Shown: positions 27,285-36,586 of the stretch, in pieces | How positions within the stretch are numbered: the stretch's first letter is position 1 | Layout: each line of letters opens with the position of its first letter | Origin: Streptomyces sp. NRRL F-5727 | GTDB taxonomy: Bacteria; Actinomycetota; Actinomycetes; Streptomycetales; Streptomycetaceae | Length of the DNA: 64,000 bases | Direction: 5' to 3' | NCBI RefSeq assembly: GCF_000719555.1 | Contig: NZ_JOGX01000033.1 | Coordinates: 1-64,000, forward strand | Program-made: the position numbers and the translations under genes | The notes under the pieces: generated by a model | The model's database searches: none | Seen by the model: only the letters and a program-made list of their open reading frames with translations | Told to the model about the DNA's origin: nothing

Positions 27285-29027
27285 ATGCTCCAGGCCATCG
27301 GACTGACCAGCACCCCCCGCCGCGATCGCCCGCCCGCCGTGGACGATCTGACCTTCGAGGCGCCGGCGGGAGCCGTGACCGCCCTCGTCGGCCCCCCGGG
27401 CTCCGGCAAGACGACCGCCCTGCGCCTGCTGCTCGAACTCGACCCGGGGCGTGGACTCACCTACTTCCGGGGGCGGCCGCTGCGCCGGATCGCCCAGCCC
27501 GCGCGCGAGATCGGGGTGGTCCTCGGCGATGTGCCCGGCCACCCCTCCCGTACCGTGCGCGGACAGCTGCGGATGCTCGCCGCGGGAGCGGGAGTTCCGG
27601 CCGGCCGGGCCGACGAGGTGATCCGCGCCGTGGGGCTCGGCGGCCTGGAGGGACGACGGATCGGCACCCTGCCGCGCGGGGCGGACCGCCGACTCGCCCT
27701 GGCCGCCGCCCTGTTGGGGGAGCCGCACACTCTGCTCCTCGACGATCCGGGGGCGGGGCTGTCCCCGGCGGAGCGGATCCGGCTGCACGAACTGCTGCGC
27801 GCCCACGCGCGGGCCGGCGGCACCGTCCTCTACACGACCAGGGACCCCAAGGACGCGGCCCGTAACGCCGACCACGTCGTCACCGTCGACGCCGGCCGCC
27901 TGGTCGCCGCCCAGGACTCCGGCGACTTCGCCCGTACCAGGCTCCGGCCGAGGGTCGCCGTCCGCTCGCCGCAGGCCGCCCGCCTCGCCGCCGCCGTGAC
28001 CCAGGAGGCCCGGTCGGCCCGCCGTCCGGTCGAGGTCGTCACGGAGGACGGCAACCTCCTCCTGGTCTACGGCGGGGACTGCGCCCAGGTGGGGGACATC
28101 GCGTTCCGGCACGGCGTCCCGGTCCACCGGCTCGCGGACGAAATCGGGGACGCGGGCCCCGGGCCCACCGGGCCGAGGTCCGAAGAGGCGCCCGAAGCCG
28201 GCCGGGCGGCGGCTGCCGGCGGTCCGGGCCGGGCGGCGACGGCGCGCCGACCGGTCCGCTCGCCGCTGCGCCCGCTCCGGTACGAGCTGCGCCGGATCCT
28301 CGGCGTACCGTCCACGGGGCTGGTCCTGGCGGGCGTCCTGGCGGTGTCGGCCGTGCTCGCGGTGCTGCTCGGCAGGGGCGGCGGCACCCCGCTCCCCGCG
28401 GTGCTGGCCGCCTGGCCCGACCTGCTGCCGCTGCCGCCCGCCGCGCTCGGCGCCGGTCTGCTCGGCGCCCTCTCCTTCGGTGAGGAGTACCGCTACCCCG
28501 CGCTGGCCGCGGGGCGCGGAGCCGTACCGCGCCGGCTCGCGCTGCTGCTCGCCAAGCTCGCCGTCGCCGCGCTCGGCGCGCTGCTCCTCGGTGCGCTGGT
28601 GGCGGCGGCCGATCTGGCGGCCCTCCGCCTCTGCTACGGAGCGGACTTGATCTCCGTTCCGGACAACTGGGCTCCGATGGCGGCGAGTTGGCTGGGCCTC
28701 GCGGTCGGCTGCGCGTGGGCGGGGGTGCTGGGGGCCGGAGTGTTCCGGGCCGCGGCCGCCGGGGTGGCCGCGGTCCTCTTCGTGCCGGTCGCGCTCGTCC
28801 CGGTGCTGGGGCAGGTGATGAGCGGCCCCGCGGTCCGGTCCGTCGCCGGACTCCCCGCCCGGCTCGGCGAGTTCGTCGGGCCGCGGTGGGCGCCGTCCCT
28901 CGATCGCTGGATCGCCGGGGCTCTGGAGGTGGTGGGGCAGCCCGCCGGTGTGGCTCTCGCGCTCACGTTGACGGTTCTGCTCTGCGCCTATGTGCTCACC
29001 GGCCTTCGTTCGCAGGCCCGTTGGTGA
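27285..29027 (+). CDS. ABC transporter: ATPase fused to membrane domain, degenerate motifs
   Basis: 580-aa fusion of an N-terminal ABC ATPase and a C-terminal permease. Walker A is GPPGSGKTT (about residues 41-49). The signature position reads LPRGADRRLALAAALL instead of LSGGQ. Walker B is LLLDDPGAGLSP, with Asp in place of the catalytic Glu. After a charged linker (about 290-335), about six hydrophobic segments follow (VLAGVLAVSAVLAVLL, then LPPAALGAGLLGALSF and others). The substitutions imply slow or absent hydrolysis, so it may be regulatory or non-transporting. The ATG follows GAGAGAA. An in-frame GTG at 27261 would add 8 residues. It sits directly upstream of whiH, as I recall is usual in Streptomyces. 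The substrate is unknown. Confidence 0.83.
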   Translation: MLQAIGLTSTPRRDRPPAVDDLTFEAPAGAVTALVGPPGSGKTTALRLLLELDPGRGLTYFRGRPLRRIAQPAREIGVVLGDVPGHPSRTVRGQLRMLAAGAGVPAGRADEVIRAVGLGGLEGRRIGTLPRGADRRLALAAALLGEPHTLLLDDPGAGLSPAERIRLHELLRAHARAGGTVLYTTRDPKDAARNADHVVTVDAGRLVAAQDSGDFARTRLRPRVAVRSPQAARLAAAVTQEARSARRPVEVVTEDGNLLLVYGGDCAQVGDIAFRHGVPVHRLADEIGDAGPGPTGPRSEEAPEAGRAAAAGGPGRAATARRPVRSPLRPLRYELRRILGVPSTGLVLAGVLAVSAVLAVLLGRGGGTPLPAVLAAWPDLLPLPPAALGAGLLGALSFGEEYRYPALAAGRGAVPRRLALLLAKLAVAALGALLLGALVAAADLAALRLCYGADLISVPDNWAPMAASWLGLAVGCAWAGVLGAGVFRAAAAGVAAVLFVPVALVPVLGQVMSGPAVRSVAGLPARLGEFVGPRWAPSLDRWIAGALEVVGQPAGVALALTLTVLLCAYVLTGLRSQARW

Positions 29028-29116
29028 TCACTTCCGGACCAATAGGTTCCGGATGGGTCGCAACTCCCTTGATGAATGCCTCTTATGTCCGAATAATCGT
29101 CAATTGCGTAGCGGGT

Positions 29117-29124
29117 GCCGATCA
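29117..29124 (+). promoter_or_regulatory. Candidate sigma-WhiG -10 of whiH
   Basis: GCCGATCA matches 7 of 8 positions of the WhiG -10 consensus GCCGATAA. It is 63 nt before the whiH start. whiH is a known WhiG-dependent gene in S. coelicolor. The -35 (consensus TAAA at about 15 nt spacing) is not clear here; the TCAA at 29100 is 13 nt away. Two TTCCGGA copies (29032 and 29047) upstream may be a binding site. Confidence 0.5.
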
Positions 29125-29187
29125 CCCTTTCGTGTGCTTTTCACCAAAGACCTCAAGGGTCACGGAGGCAACGCCGACAAAGGATGC

Positions 29188-30078
29188 GTGAGTACCCTTG
29201 CGCATACGATGATGACCGCCGCCCGCTCCGTCGACTCCGGCCTCGGCGCCCCGGGCGATCTCGACCGCTACCCCTACGCGGAGGCGCCCGTCGCCGACCG
29301 CGTGAGCCCGCCCTCCTGGGAGGGGGTGGACACGGACCTCGGCCGCGTCGGCCGCCGCACCGCCGGCAGCCGCGGCCGCGGACTGCACGGCCAGCTCGTC
29401 CAGCAGCTCGGCCAGATGATCGTCTCCGGCGACCTCGGCGCGGACCGCCCCCTCGTCCCCGAGGAGATCGGCCAGCGCTTCGAGGTCTCGCGCACCGTCG
29501 TGCGCGAGTCCCTCCGCGTCCTGGAGGCCAAGGGTCTGGTCAGCGCGCGGCCCAACGTCGGCACCCGGGTCCGTCCGGTCAGCGACTGGAACCTGCTCGA
29601 CCCCGACATCATCGAGTGGCGCGCCTTCGGCCCCCAGCGCGACGACCAGCGGCGCGAGCTCAACGAGCTGCGCTGGACCATCGAGCCGCTGGCCGCCCGC
29701 CTCGCCGCCGGCCACGGCCGCGAGGACGTGCAGCAGCGCCTCTCCGACATGGTCGAGATCATGGGGCACGCGTACGCGCAGGGTGACGGCATCACCTTCT
29801 CCCGGGCCGACGCCGAGTTCCACTCCCTGCTCATCCAGCTCGCCGGCAACCGCATGCTGGAGCACCTCTCCGGCATCGTCGCCGCCGCCCTCCAGGTCTC
29901 CGGCGGCCCCGTCACCGGCTGCGACCGCCCCGGCGACAGCTGCCTGGCGCACCATGCGCGGATCGTCGACGCCCTCGCCGCCGGGGACGCCCTGGGGGCC
30001 GAGACCGCCATGCGCCAACTGCTCACGGTTCACCCCGAGGTGGAGCCCCGCGTGGTCCCCGCCCCCCGCGAACACTGA
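29188..30078 (+). CDS. whiH: WhiH, GntR-family sporulation regulator
   Basis: 296-aa FadR/GntR-type regulator directly upstream of hrdB, the position of whiH in Streptomyces. WhiH is needed for septation of aerial hyphae into spores and is transcribed by sigma-WhiG. The winged helix-turn-helix is at about 65-130 (LHGQLVQQLGQMIVSGDL, then EEIGQRFEVSRTVVRESLRVLEAKGLVSARPNVGTRV). The FCD effector domain follows (about 145-285; histidine-rich EFHSLLIQLAGN and CLAHHARIVDALAAGD). The first 60 residues are a disordered extension. The GTG start is supported by AAAGGA 4-5 nt upstream. The effector is unknown. Confidence 0.9.
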   Translation: MSTLAHTMMTAARSVDSGLGAPGDLDRYPYAEAPVADRVSPPSWEGVDTDLGRVGRRTAGSRGRGLHGQLVQQLGQMIVSGDLGADRPLVPEEIGQRFEVSRTVVRESLRVLEAKGLVSARPNVGTRVRPVSDWNLLDPDIIEWRAFGPQRDDQRRELNELRWTIEPLAARLAAGHGREDVQQRLSDMVEIMGHAYAQGDGITFSRADAEFHSLLIQLAGNRMLEHLSGIVAAALQVSGGPVTGCDRPGDSCLAHHARIVDALAAGDALGAETAMRQLLTVHPEVEPRVVPAPREH

Positions 30079-30138
30079 TCCGCGGACCGTGGCCGGAAGC
30101 GCACGGGCGCGTACGCAGGGAGAGCCGCCGGGTCCGAG

Positions 30139-30176
30139 CGCGGTCCGGGGAGCCCGGAGGGGTTCCCCGGACCGCG
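30139..30176 (+). terminator. Hairpin after whiH
   Basis: CGCGGTCCGGGGA (30139-30151) and its complement (30164-30176) form a 13-bp stem. It should separate whiH transcription from hrdB. Confidence 0.85.
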
Positions 30177-30457
30177 CCAGGGTGCCGGCGGCGCCGAATG
30201 TACGCTTGACTCCCTTCCGTCCGGTTCGTCGCGGATGCGGTGTGACTCGGGACACGAAGATTGGGCGTAACACTCCTCCGAGCCGTGCGATGACCTAAGA
30301 GGTGACAGCCGAGGAAGGAATACAGCAGCCGGTGCAGGCGCTGTGCAGTTCCCCGGTCCAGCCCGCGCCGTCGGCACATTCCCCGTCGACGGTCGTCGGC
30401 TCCGGCCCGATCCCGGGCGGGGCCGGAAGCCGTTTCCATCGTTCCGAGAGGTTGTTC
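30177..30457 (+). other. hrdB upstream region, no gene seen
   Basis: This stretch holds the hrdB promoter and leader. An in-frame GTG at 30302 would extend HrdB by 52 residues of low-complexity Pro/Ser sequence, which I reject. A TTGACT (30208-30213) is present, but no convincing -10 at 17-18 nt follows it, so the transcription start cannot be placed by eye. In Streptomyces hrdB is read partly by the sigma factor ShbA, whose sites I cannot identify here. Confidence 0.5.
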
Positions 30458-32011
<1,554 letters not shown>

Positions 32012-32040
32012 TCTCCCGATCGGTCCGAGGCGTACAGCGA

Positions 32041-32087
32041 CGGCCGAAGGGCCCGGTTCCCCGCTCGGGGACCGGGCCCTTCGGCCG
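32041..32087 (+). terminator. Strong terminator after hrdB
   Basis: A near-perfect hairpin: CGGCCGAAGGGCCCGGT pairs with ACCGGGCCCTTCGGCCG, with inner CCCCG/CGGGG pairs and a CT loop. The stem exceeds 20 bp. Confidence 0.92.
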
Positions 32088-32159
32088 TTCGCGCGTGCAG
32101 CGGACGCGTCCGTGCCCGACGCTGGGTGAACGGATATCTGCGGAGAGTCAGGAGGCTCC

Positions 32160-32981
32160 ATGCGTGGTCCCTTCGCCCGTGCGTTGACGGGTGCCCTGGG
32201 TCTGGTCACGGCGGTGGCCGGACAGGTGGCCTGGGCCGCCCCGGCCGGCGCGGACAGCGTCGTGGTGGGCGGCAGCCCGGCGGCGATCACCGACGCGCCC
32301 TGGGTGGTGGCGCTGTCCAGCCGTGACCGGTTCGGGGGTACGCGGGCGGGTCAGTTCTGCGGCGGCGTCGTCGTGGCGCCCACCAAGGTGCTCACCGCCG
32401 CGCACTGCCTGGGCCGTGAGGTGCTCGGCGGCGCCCCCTGGCAGCTGCGGGACTTCTCGGTGATCGCCGGCCGGGCCCTCCTGCGCGGCCAGGGCGGGCA
32501 GGAGGTGCGTATCGCGGACACCTGGGTGAACCCGGACTACGACCCGTCGACCAACGCGGGCGACCTCGCCGTCCTCACCCTCGCCGAGGCCCTGCCGCAG
32601 TCCTACGTGATCAAGGTGGCGGCGCCCGGGGACGCGGCGGAGGCCCCGGGGACGGAGGCCCAGGTGTACGGCTGGGGCGACACGACCGGGAACGGGAGCT
32701 ACGCCTCCTCGCTCCGCTCGGCGCCCGTGCAGGTCCTGCCGGACTCGGCCTGCGAGCGGGCGTACCCGGGTGGCTGGGGCGGCGTCTCGTACCGCAAGGC
32801 GTCCATGCTCTGCGCCGGGGACCCCGAGGGCGGCCGGGACGCCTGTCAGGGCGACAGCGGCGGCCCGCTGGTGGGCCGGGGGGTGCTGATCGGGCTGGTG
32901 TCCTGGGGGAGCGGCTGCGGGCAGGCCGAGAACCCCGGGGTCTACACGCGGGTCTCCACCGTGCTGCCCGAGCGGTTCTGA
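32160..32981 (+). CDS. Secreted trypsin-like serine protease
   Basis: 273-aa S1-family protease. Residues 1-31 form a signal peptide (hydrophobic GALGLVTAVAGQVAWAA, cleavage near APAGA-DS). The catalytic triad is His82 (LTAAHC), Asp135 (DLAVL) and Ser233 (QGDSGGP). Four of its six cysteines (CGG/AHC and ACQGD/GSGCG) match disulfides of trypsin-like enzymes. SWGSGCGQAENPGVYTRVS is the usual C-terminal segment. An AGGAGG ribosome-binding site stands 6 nt before the ATG. There is no recognisable long pro-peptide; VVVGGSPA resembles the mature N-terminus of trypsin (IVGG), so signal cleavage may be almost enough. It lies alone between hrdB and a convergent zinc-ribbon gene. Confidence 0.93.
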   Translation: MRGPFARALTGALGLVTAVAGQVAWAAPAGADSVVVGGSPAAITDAPWVVALSSRDRFGGTRAGQFCGGVVVAPTKVLTAAHCLGREVLGGAPWQLRDFSVIAGRALLRGQGGQEVRIADTWVNPDYDPSTNAGDLAVLTLAEALPQSYVIKVAAPGDAAEAPGTEAQVYGWGDTTGNGSYASSLRSAPVQVLPDSACERAYPGGWGGVSYRKASMLCAGDPEGGRDACQGDSGGPLVGRGVLIGLVSWGSGCGQAENPGVYTRVSTVLPERF

Positions 32982-33040
32982 GCCCCGGGGCCGGTGCCGG
33001 GCCGAGGGGCCTGCCCGGGCGGGCTCCGAGGGGTACGAGA

Positions 33041-33079
33041 ACGGGCGGCCACCCCCTGGTCGAGGGAGTGGCCGCCCGT
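33041..33079. terminator. Bidirectional hairpin, protease/DUF7455 genes
   Basis: ACGGGCGGCCAC and GTGGCCGCCCGT pair perfectly over 12 bp, with a further CCCCT/AGGG pairing inside the loop. Confidence 0.88.
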
Positions 33080-33127
33080 CGTCCGGTCGTCAGCGACCGG
33101 CCCTGAGCTCGTCGTGGTAGCGCGGCG

Positions 33128-33358
33128 TCAGTGCTCGTCGCCCATCGTGCGGGCCGGCACATCGGTCAGCCGGTCCGTCTCATCCTGTATCTCAACGGCG
33201 ATCTTCTTGAGTTCCGGCTCGAACTTGCGACCGTGGTGGGCGCAGAAGAGCAAGTCACCTCCGCTGGCCAGGACGACACGCAGGTATGCCTGGGCGCCGC
33301 AGCGGTCGCAGCGGTCAGCGGCCGTCAGGGGGCTCGCGGGGGTCAGAACAGTAGTCAC
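33128..33358 (-). CDS. Small zinc-ribbon protein (DUF7455 type)
   Basis: 76-aa protein conserved next to hrdB and parE in Streptomyces. The CDRCGAQAYLRVVLASGGDLLFCAHHGRKFEP segment has a CxxC pair and a CxHH group, consistent with one bound zinc. The C-terminal helix (LKKIAVEIQDETDRLTD) is charged. The GTG start follows AGAGG. The function is unknown. It is divergent from parE across a long gap. Confidence 0.85.
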   Translation of the reverse strand: MTTVLTPASPLTAADRCDRCGAQAYLRVVLASGGDLLFCAHHGRKFEPELKKIAVEIQDETDRLTDVPARTMGDEH

Positions 33359-33792
33359 GTCGCCTCTTCTCTAGCTCGACGAGCTGTCGTACCAGGGTCA
33401 ACATCCAACCAGGCCGAAAACGTTCCCGCTCGTGGCTTTTCCTTGAAACTTTTTCCCAAGGTGGCTGTCTGCTGCCGGTTGGCGGCGAATGAGCCGTATT
33501 GCGTCGCTCTACGGGTTTCGCGTTGCTGTGGTGTCGGTCGTCCTCCCGGCGGGCTTGCCGGTTGTTCATGAGGACGTGCCCGGAGCCTAGATGGTTCATG
33601 CCTGGAAGGGAACGTGATGTTCACGTCACCCCTTCGAGGGATCGAACACCCATGCGACTCTGGACTAGCATGAGGAAACCGGGAGGGTGGCGTTTCAGCG
33701 GCCCTACCAGGCATCGGTACCCTCTGAGCGGTGAGCGACGCCGGTACTCACCCCATCGGGCAAGATTCCAAATTCAGCGAGGAGCGAACCGC
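33359..33792. other. 434-nt gap between the zinc-ribbon gene and parE
   Basis: No coding gene is supported here: open frames have non-streptomycete third positions. The base composition is noticeably lower in G+C than the surroundings, as for a promoter region. A palindrome ACGTGATGTTCACGT (33612-33626, 6-bp arms) stands out. A TAGCAT hexamer (33667-33672) may be a parE -10. Confidence 0.5.
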
Positions 33793-35910
33793 GTGACCGC
33801 CGAAACGTCCGTGCCGTCCAGTGCGCTGCTGACCGCAGACCGTGACGGTTCCAACTACACCGCGCGGCACCTGCTCGTCCTCGAAGGGCTCGAAGCGGTC
33901 CGCAAGCGCCCCGGAATGTACATCGGGTCCACCGACAGTCGTGGCCTGATGCACTGCCTCTGGGAGATCATCGACAACTCGGTCGACGAGGCCCTGGGCG
34001 GCTACTGCGACCACATCGACGTCATCCTCCACGACGACGGGTCCGTCGAGGTCCGCGACAACGGCCGCGGCATCCCCGTCGACGTCGAGCCCAAGACCGG
34101 TCTCTCCGGCGTCGAGGTCGTCATGACCAAGCTGCACGCCGGCGGAAAGTTCGGCGGCGGCTCGTACGCGGCCTCCGGCGGTCTGCACGGCGTCGGCGCC
34201 TCCGTGGTCAACGCGCTCTCGGCCCGCCTCGACGTCGAGGTCGACCGGAACGGCGCCACGCACGCGATCAGCTTCCGGCGCGGTGTCCCGGGCATCTTCA
34301 CCGAGCAGGGCCCGGACAGCCCCTTCGACCCGTCGAGCGGGCTGATCAAGGGCAAGCGGGTGCCGAAGACCCGCACCGGCACCCGGGTGCGCTACTGGGC
34401 CGACCGGCAGATCTTCCTCAAGGACGCCAAGCTCGCCCTGGAGACGCTGCACCAGCGCGCCCGCCAGACCGCCTTCCTCGTGCCCGGCCTCACCATCGTC
34501 GTCCGCGACGAGCGGGACCTGGAGGGGATCGGCAAGAGCGAGGAGGTCTTCCGCTTCGACGGCGGCATCAGCGAGTTCTGCGAGTACCTCGCGCAGGACA
34601 AGGCCGTCTGCGACGTGCTGCGCCTCACCGGCCAGGGCACCTTCAAGGAGACCGTCCCGGTCCTCGACGACCGCGGCCACATGACCCCCACCGAGGTCAC
34701 CCGTGAGCTCGGCGTGGACGTCGCCCTGCGCTGGGGCACCGGGTACGACACCACCGTCCGGTCCTTCGTGAACATCATCGCCACCCCTAAGGGCGGCACC
34801 CACGTCTCCGGCTTCGAGCAGGCCATCACGAAGACCGTGAACGAGGTGCTGCGCTCGGCGAAGCTGCTGCGCGTCGCCGAGGACGACATCGTCAAGGACG
34901 ACGCCCTGGAGGGCCTGACCGCCGTCGTCACGGTCCGCCTCGCCGAGCCGCAGTTCGAGGGCCAGACCAAGGAGGTGCTCGGCACCTCGGCCGCCCGCCG
35001 CATCGTGAGCACCGTGGTCGCCCGCGAGCTCAAGGCGTTCCTGACCTCCACCAAGCGGGACGCCAAGGCCCAGGCCCGCGCCGTCCTGGAGAAGGCCGTC
35101 GCCGCGGCCCGCACCCGGATCGCCGCCCGCCAGCACAAGGACGCCCAGCGCCGGAAGACCGCCCTGGAGTCCTCCTCGCTGCCGGCCAAGCTGGCCGACT
35201 GCCGCAGCGACGACGTCGAGCGCAGCGAGCTCTTCATCGTCGAGGGAGACTCCGCGCTCGGCACCGCCAAGCTCGCCCGCAACAGCGAGTTCCAGGCCCT
35301 GCTGCCGATCCGCGGCAAGATCCTCAACGTCCAGAAGTCGTCCGTCTCGGACATGCTCAAGAACGCCGAGTGCGGCGCGATCATCCAGGTCATAGGAGCG
35401 GGCTCCGGCCGCACCTTCGACATCGACGCGGCCCGCTACGGCAAGGTCATCATGATGACCGACGCCGACGTCGACGGCTCGCACATCCGGACGCTGCTGC
35501 TGACCCTCTTCCAGCGCTACATGCGCCCGATGGTCGAGGCCGGCCGGGTCTTCGCCGCCGTGCCGCCGCTGCACCGGATCGAGCTGGTCCAGCCCAAGAA
35601 GGGCCAGGACAAGTACGTGTACACGTACTCCGACAACGAGCTGCGCCAGACGCTCCTGGAGTTCCAGCGCAAGGGGGTCCGCTACAAGGACGCCATCCAG
35701 CGCTACAAGGGTCTCGGCGAGATGGACGCCGACCAGCTCGCGGAGACCACGATGGACCCCCGCCACCGCACCCTGCGCCGGATCAACATCGGCGACCTGG
35801 ACGCGGCCGAGACGGTCTTCGACCTGCTGATGGGCAACGACGTGGCGCCCCGCAAGGAGTTCATCACCAGCTCCGCGGCGACGCTCGACCGCTCGCGCAT
35901 CGACGCCTGA
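33793..35910 (+). CDS. parE: ParE, DNA topoisomerase IV subunit B
   Basis: 705-aa type IIA topoisomerase B subunit, which with ParC unlinks daughter chromosomes. The GHKL ATPase domain shows KRPGMYIGSTDSRGLMHCLWEIIDNSVDEAL (Asn/Glu of the ATP site), DNGRGIPVD and GGKFGGGSYAASGGLHGVGASVVNALS. The TOPRIM domain has FIVEGDSALGTA, PIRGKILNV and DADVDGSHIRTLL (metal-binding acidic residues). The C-terminus KGLGEMDADQLAETTMDP is conserved. It is ParE rather than GyrB because it pairs with parC 8 kb away and is in the hrdB neighbourhood. The GTG follows GAGGAG at 9 nt. Start choice is firm because the upstream frame has no similarity. Confidence 0.97.
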   Translation: MTAETSVPSSALLTADRDGSNYTARHLLVLEGLEAVRKRPGMYIGSTDSRGLMHCLWEIIDNSVDEALGGYCDHIDVILHDDGSVEVRDNGRGIPVDVEPKTGLSGVEVVMTKLHAGGKFGGGSYAASGGLHGVGASVVNALSARLDVEVDRNGATHAISFRRGVPGIFTEQGPDSPFDPSSGLIKGKRVPKTRTGTRVRYWADRQIFLKDAKLALETLHQRARQTAFLVPGLTIVVRDERDLEGIGKSEEVFRFDGGISEFCEYLAQDKAVCDVLRLTGQGTFKETVPVLDDRGHMTPTEVTRELGVDVALRWGTGYDTTVRSFVNIIATPKGGTHVSGFEQAITKTVNEVLRSAKLLRVAEDDIVKDDALEGLTAVVTVRLAEPQFEGQTKEVLGTSAARRIVSTVVARELKAFLTSTKRDAKAQARAVLEKAVAAARTRIAARQHKDAQRRKTALESSSLPAKLADCRSDDVERSELFIVEGDSALGTAKLARNSEFQALLPIRGKILNVQKSSVSDMLKNAECGAIIQVIGAGSGRTFDIDAARYGKVIMMTDADVDGSHIRTLLLTLFQRYMRPMVEAGRVFAAVPPLHRIELVQPKKGQDKYVYTYSDNELRQTLLEFQRKGVRYKDAIQRYKGLGEMDADQLAETTMDPRHRTLRRINIGDLDAAETVFDLLMGNDVAPRKEFITSSAATLDRSRIDA

Positions 35911-35953
35911 GCCGTACCACCGCTCTCCGTCGTACCACCGCCCTCCGGCGAAC

Positions 35954-35986
35954 CGGCCCGGTCCCCGTCCCACGGGAGCCGGGCCG
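35954..35986 (+). terminator. Hairpin after parE
   Basis: CGGCCCGG and CCGGGCCG form the stem ends, with CCCGT/ACGGG pairing inside. It lies 44 nt after the parE stop. Confidence 0.7.
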
Positions 35987-36145
35987 TCCGGCGTCCATAC
36001 GCATATCGGCCCGGTCCGGTCAGGCGCCGGGCCGAAGAGTCACCTGATGGGGTGAAGAGCGGAGGGAGAAGAGTCCGGGATCTGCCCACTCTGTCCATCC
36101 TTGGGCACGCGGCCGAAACGGTTCGCTGACAAGGAGAGTTGACCG

Positions 36146-36586
36146 GTGGAACAACTGGACGAGCAGGAACGCGCGGGGGCGCGGGACGAAGGGCCGGGCG
36201 GGACCCCGCCGGAGCTTCCGCGCCAGCGGCACGACGAGGCCGCGCACCCGCTGCCCGGGGCGGCCGGGATCTACCTGGAGGTCCAGCGCAGCCCCGCCTT
36301 CCAGGAGGTACGGCGCCGCTACCGCCGGTTCGCCTTCCCCGCGACCCTCGCCTTCCTCGTCTGGTACCTCGCCTATGTCGTCGCCGCCACCGCCGCCCCC
36401 GGCCTGATGGCCCGGCCGGTGGCCGGGGCGGTCAACGTGGCGATGATCGCCGGCCTCGGCCAGTTCCTCACCACCTTCCTCCTCACCTGGGCCTACGCCC
36501 GGCACGCGCGGCTGCGCCGGGACCGGGCAGCGCTCGAACTGCGCTGGGACACCCAGGAGATGACGAGAGGAGCCGGCCAGTGGTGA
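36146..36586 (+). CDS. DUF485 membrane protein, partner of the symporter
   Basis: 146-aa protein with a hydrophilic N-terminus and two transmembrane segments (FPATLAFLVWYLAYVVAATAA and VAMIAGLGQFLTTFLLTWAYA). The SPAFQEVRRRYRRFAFPAT motif is typical of DUF485 proteins encoded before ActP/MctC-type symporters. It probably assists or regulates the transporter. The GTG start has AAGGAGAG 9 nt upstream. Its stop overlaps the symporter start (GTGA), so the two are translationally coupled. Confidence 0.9.
   Translation: MEQLDEQERAGARDEGPGGTPPELPRQRHDEAAHPLPGAAGIYLEVQRSPAFQEVRRRYRRFAFPATLAFLVWYLAYVVAATAAPGLMARPVAGAVNVAMIAGLGQFLTTFLLTWAYARHARLRRDRAALELRWDTQEMTRGAGQW

Noticed and set aside
30302..30457. 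N-terminal extension of HrdB from a GTG
   Set aside because: The extension is Pro/Ser-rich and unlike HrdB. The GTG at 30458 has a good ribosome-binding site and gives the known N-terminus.
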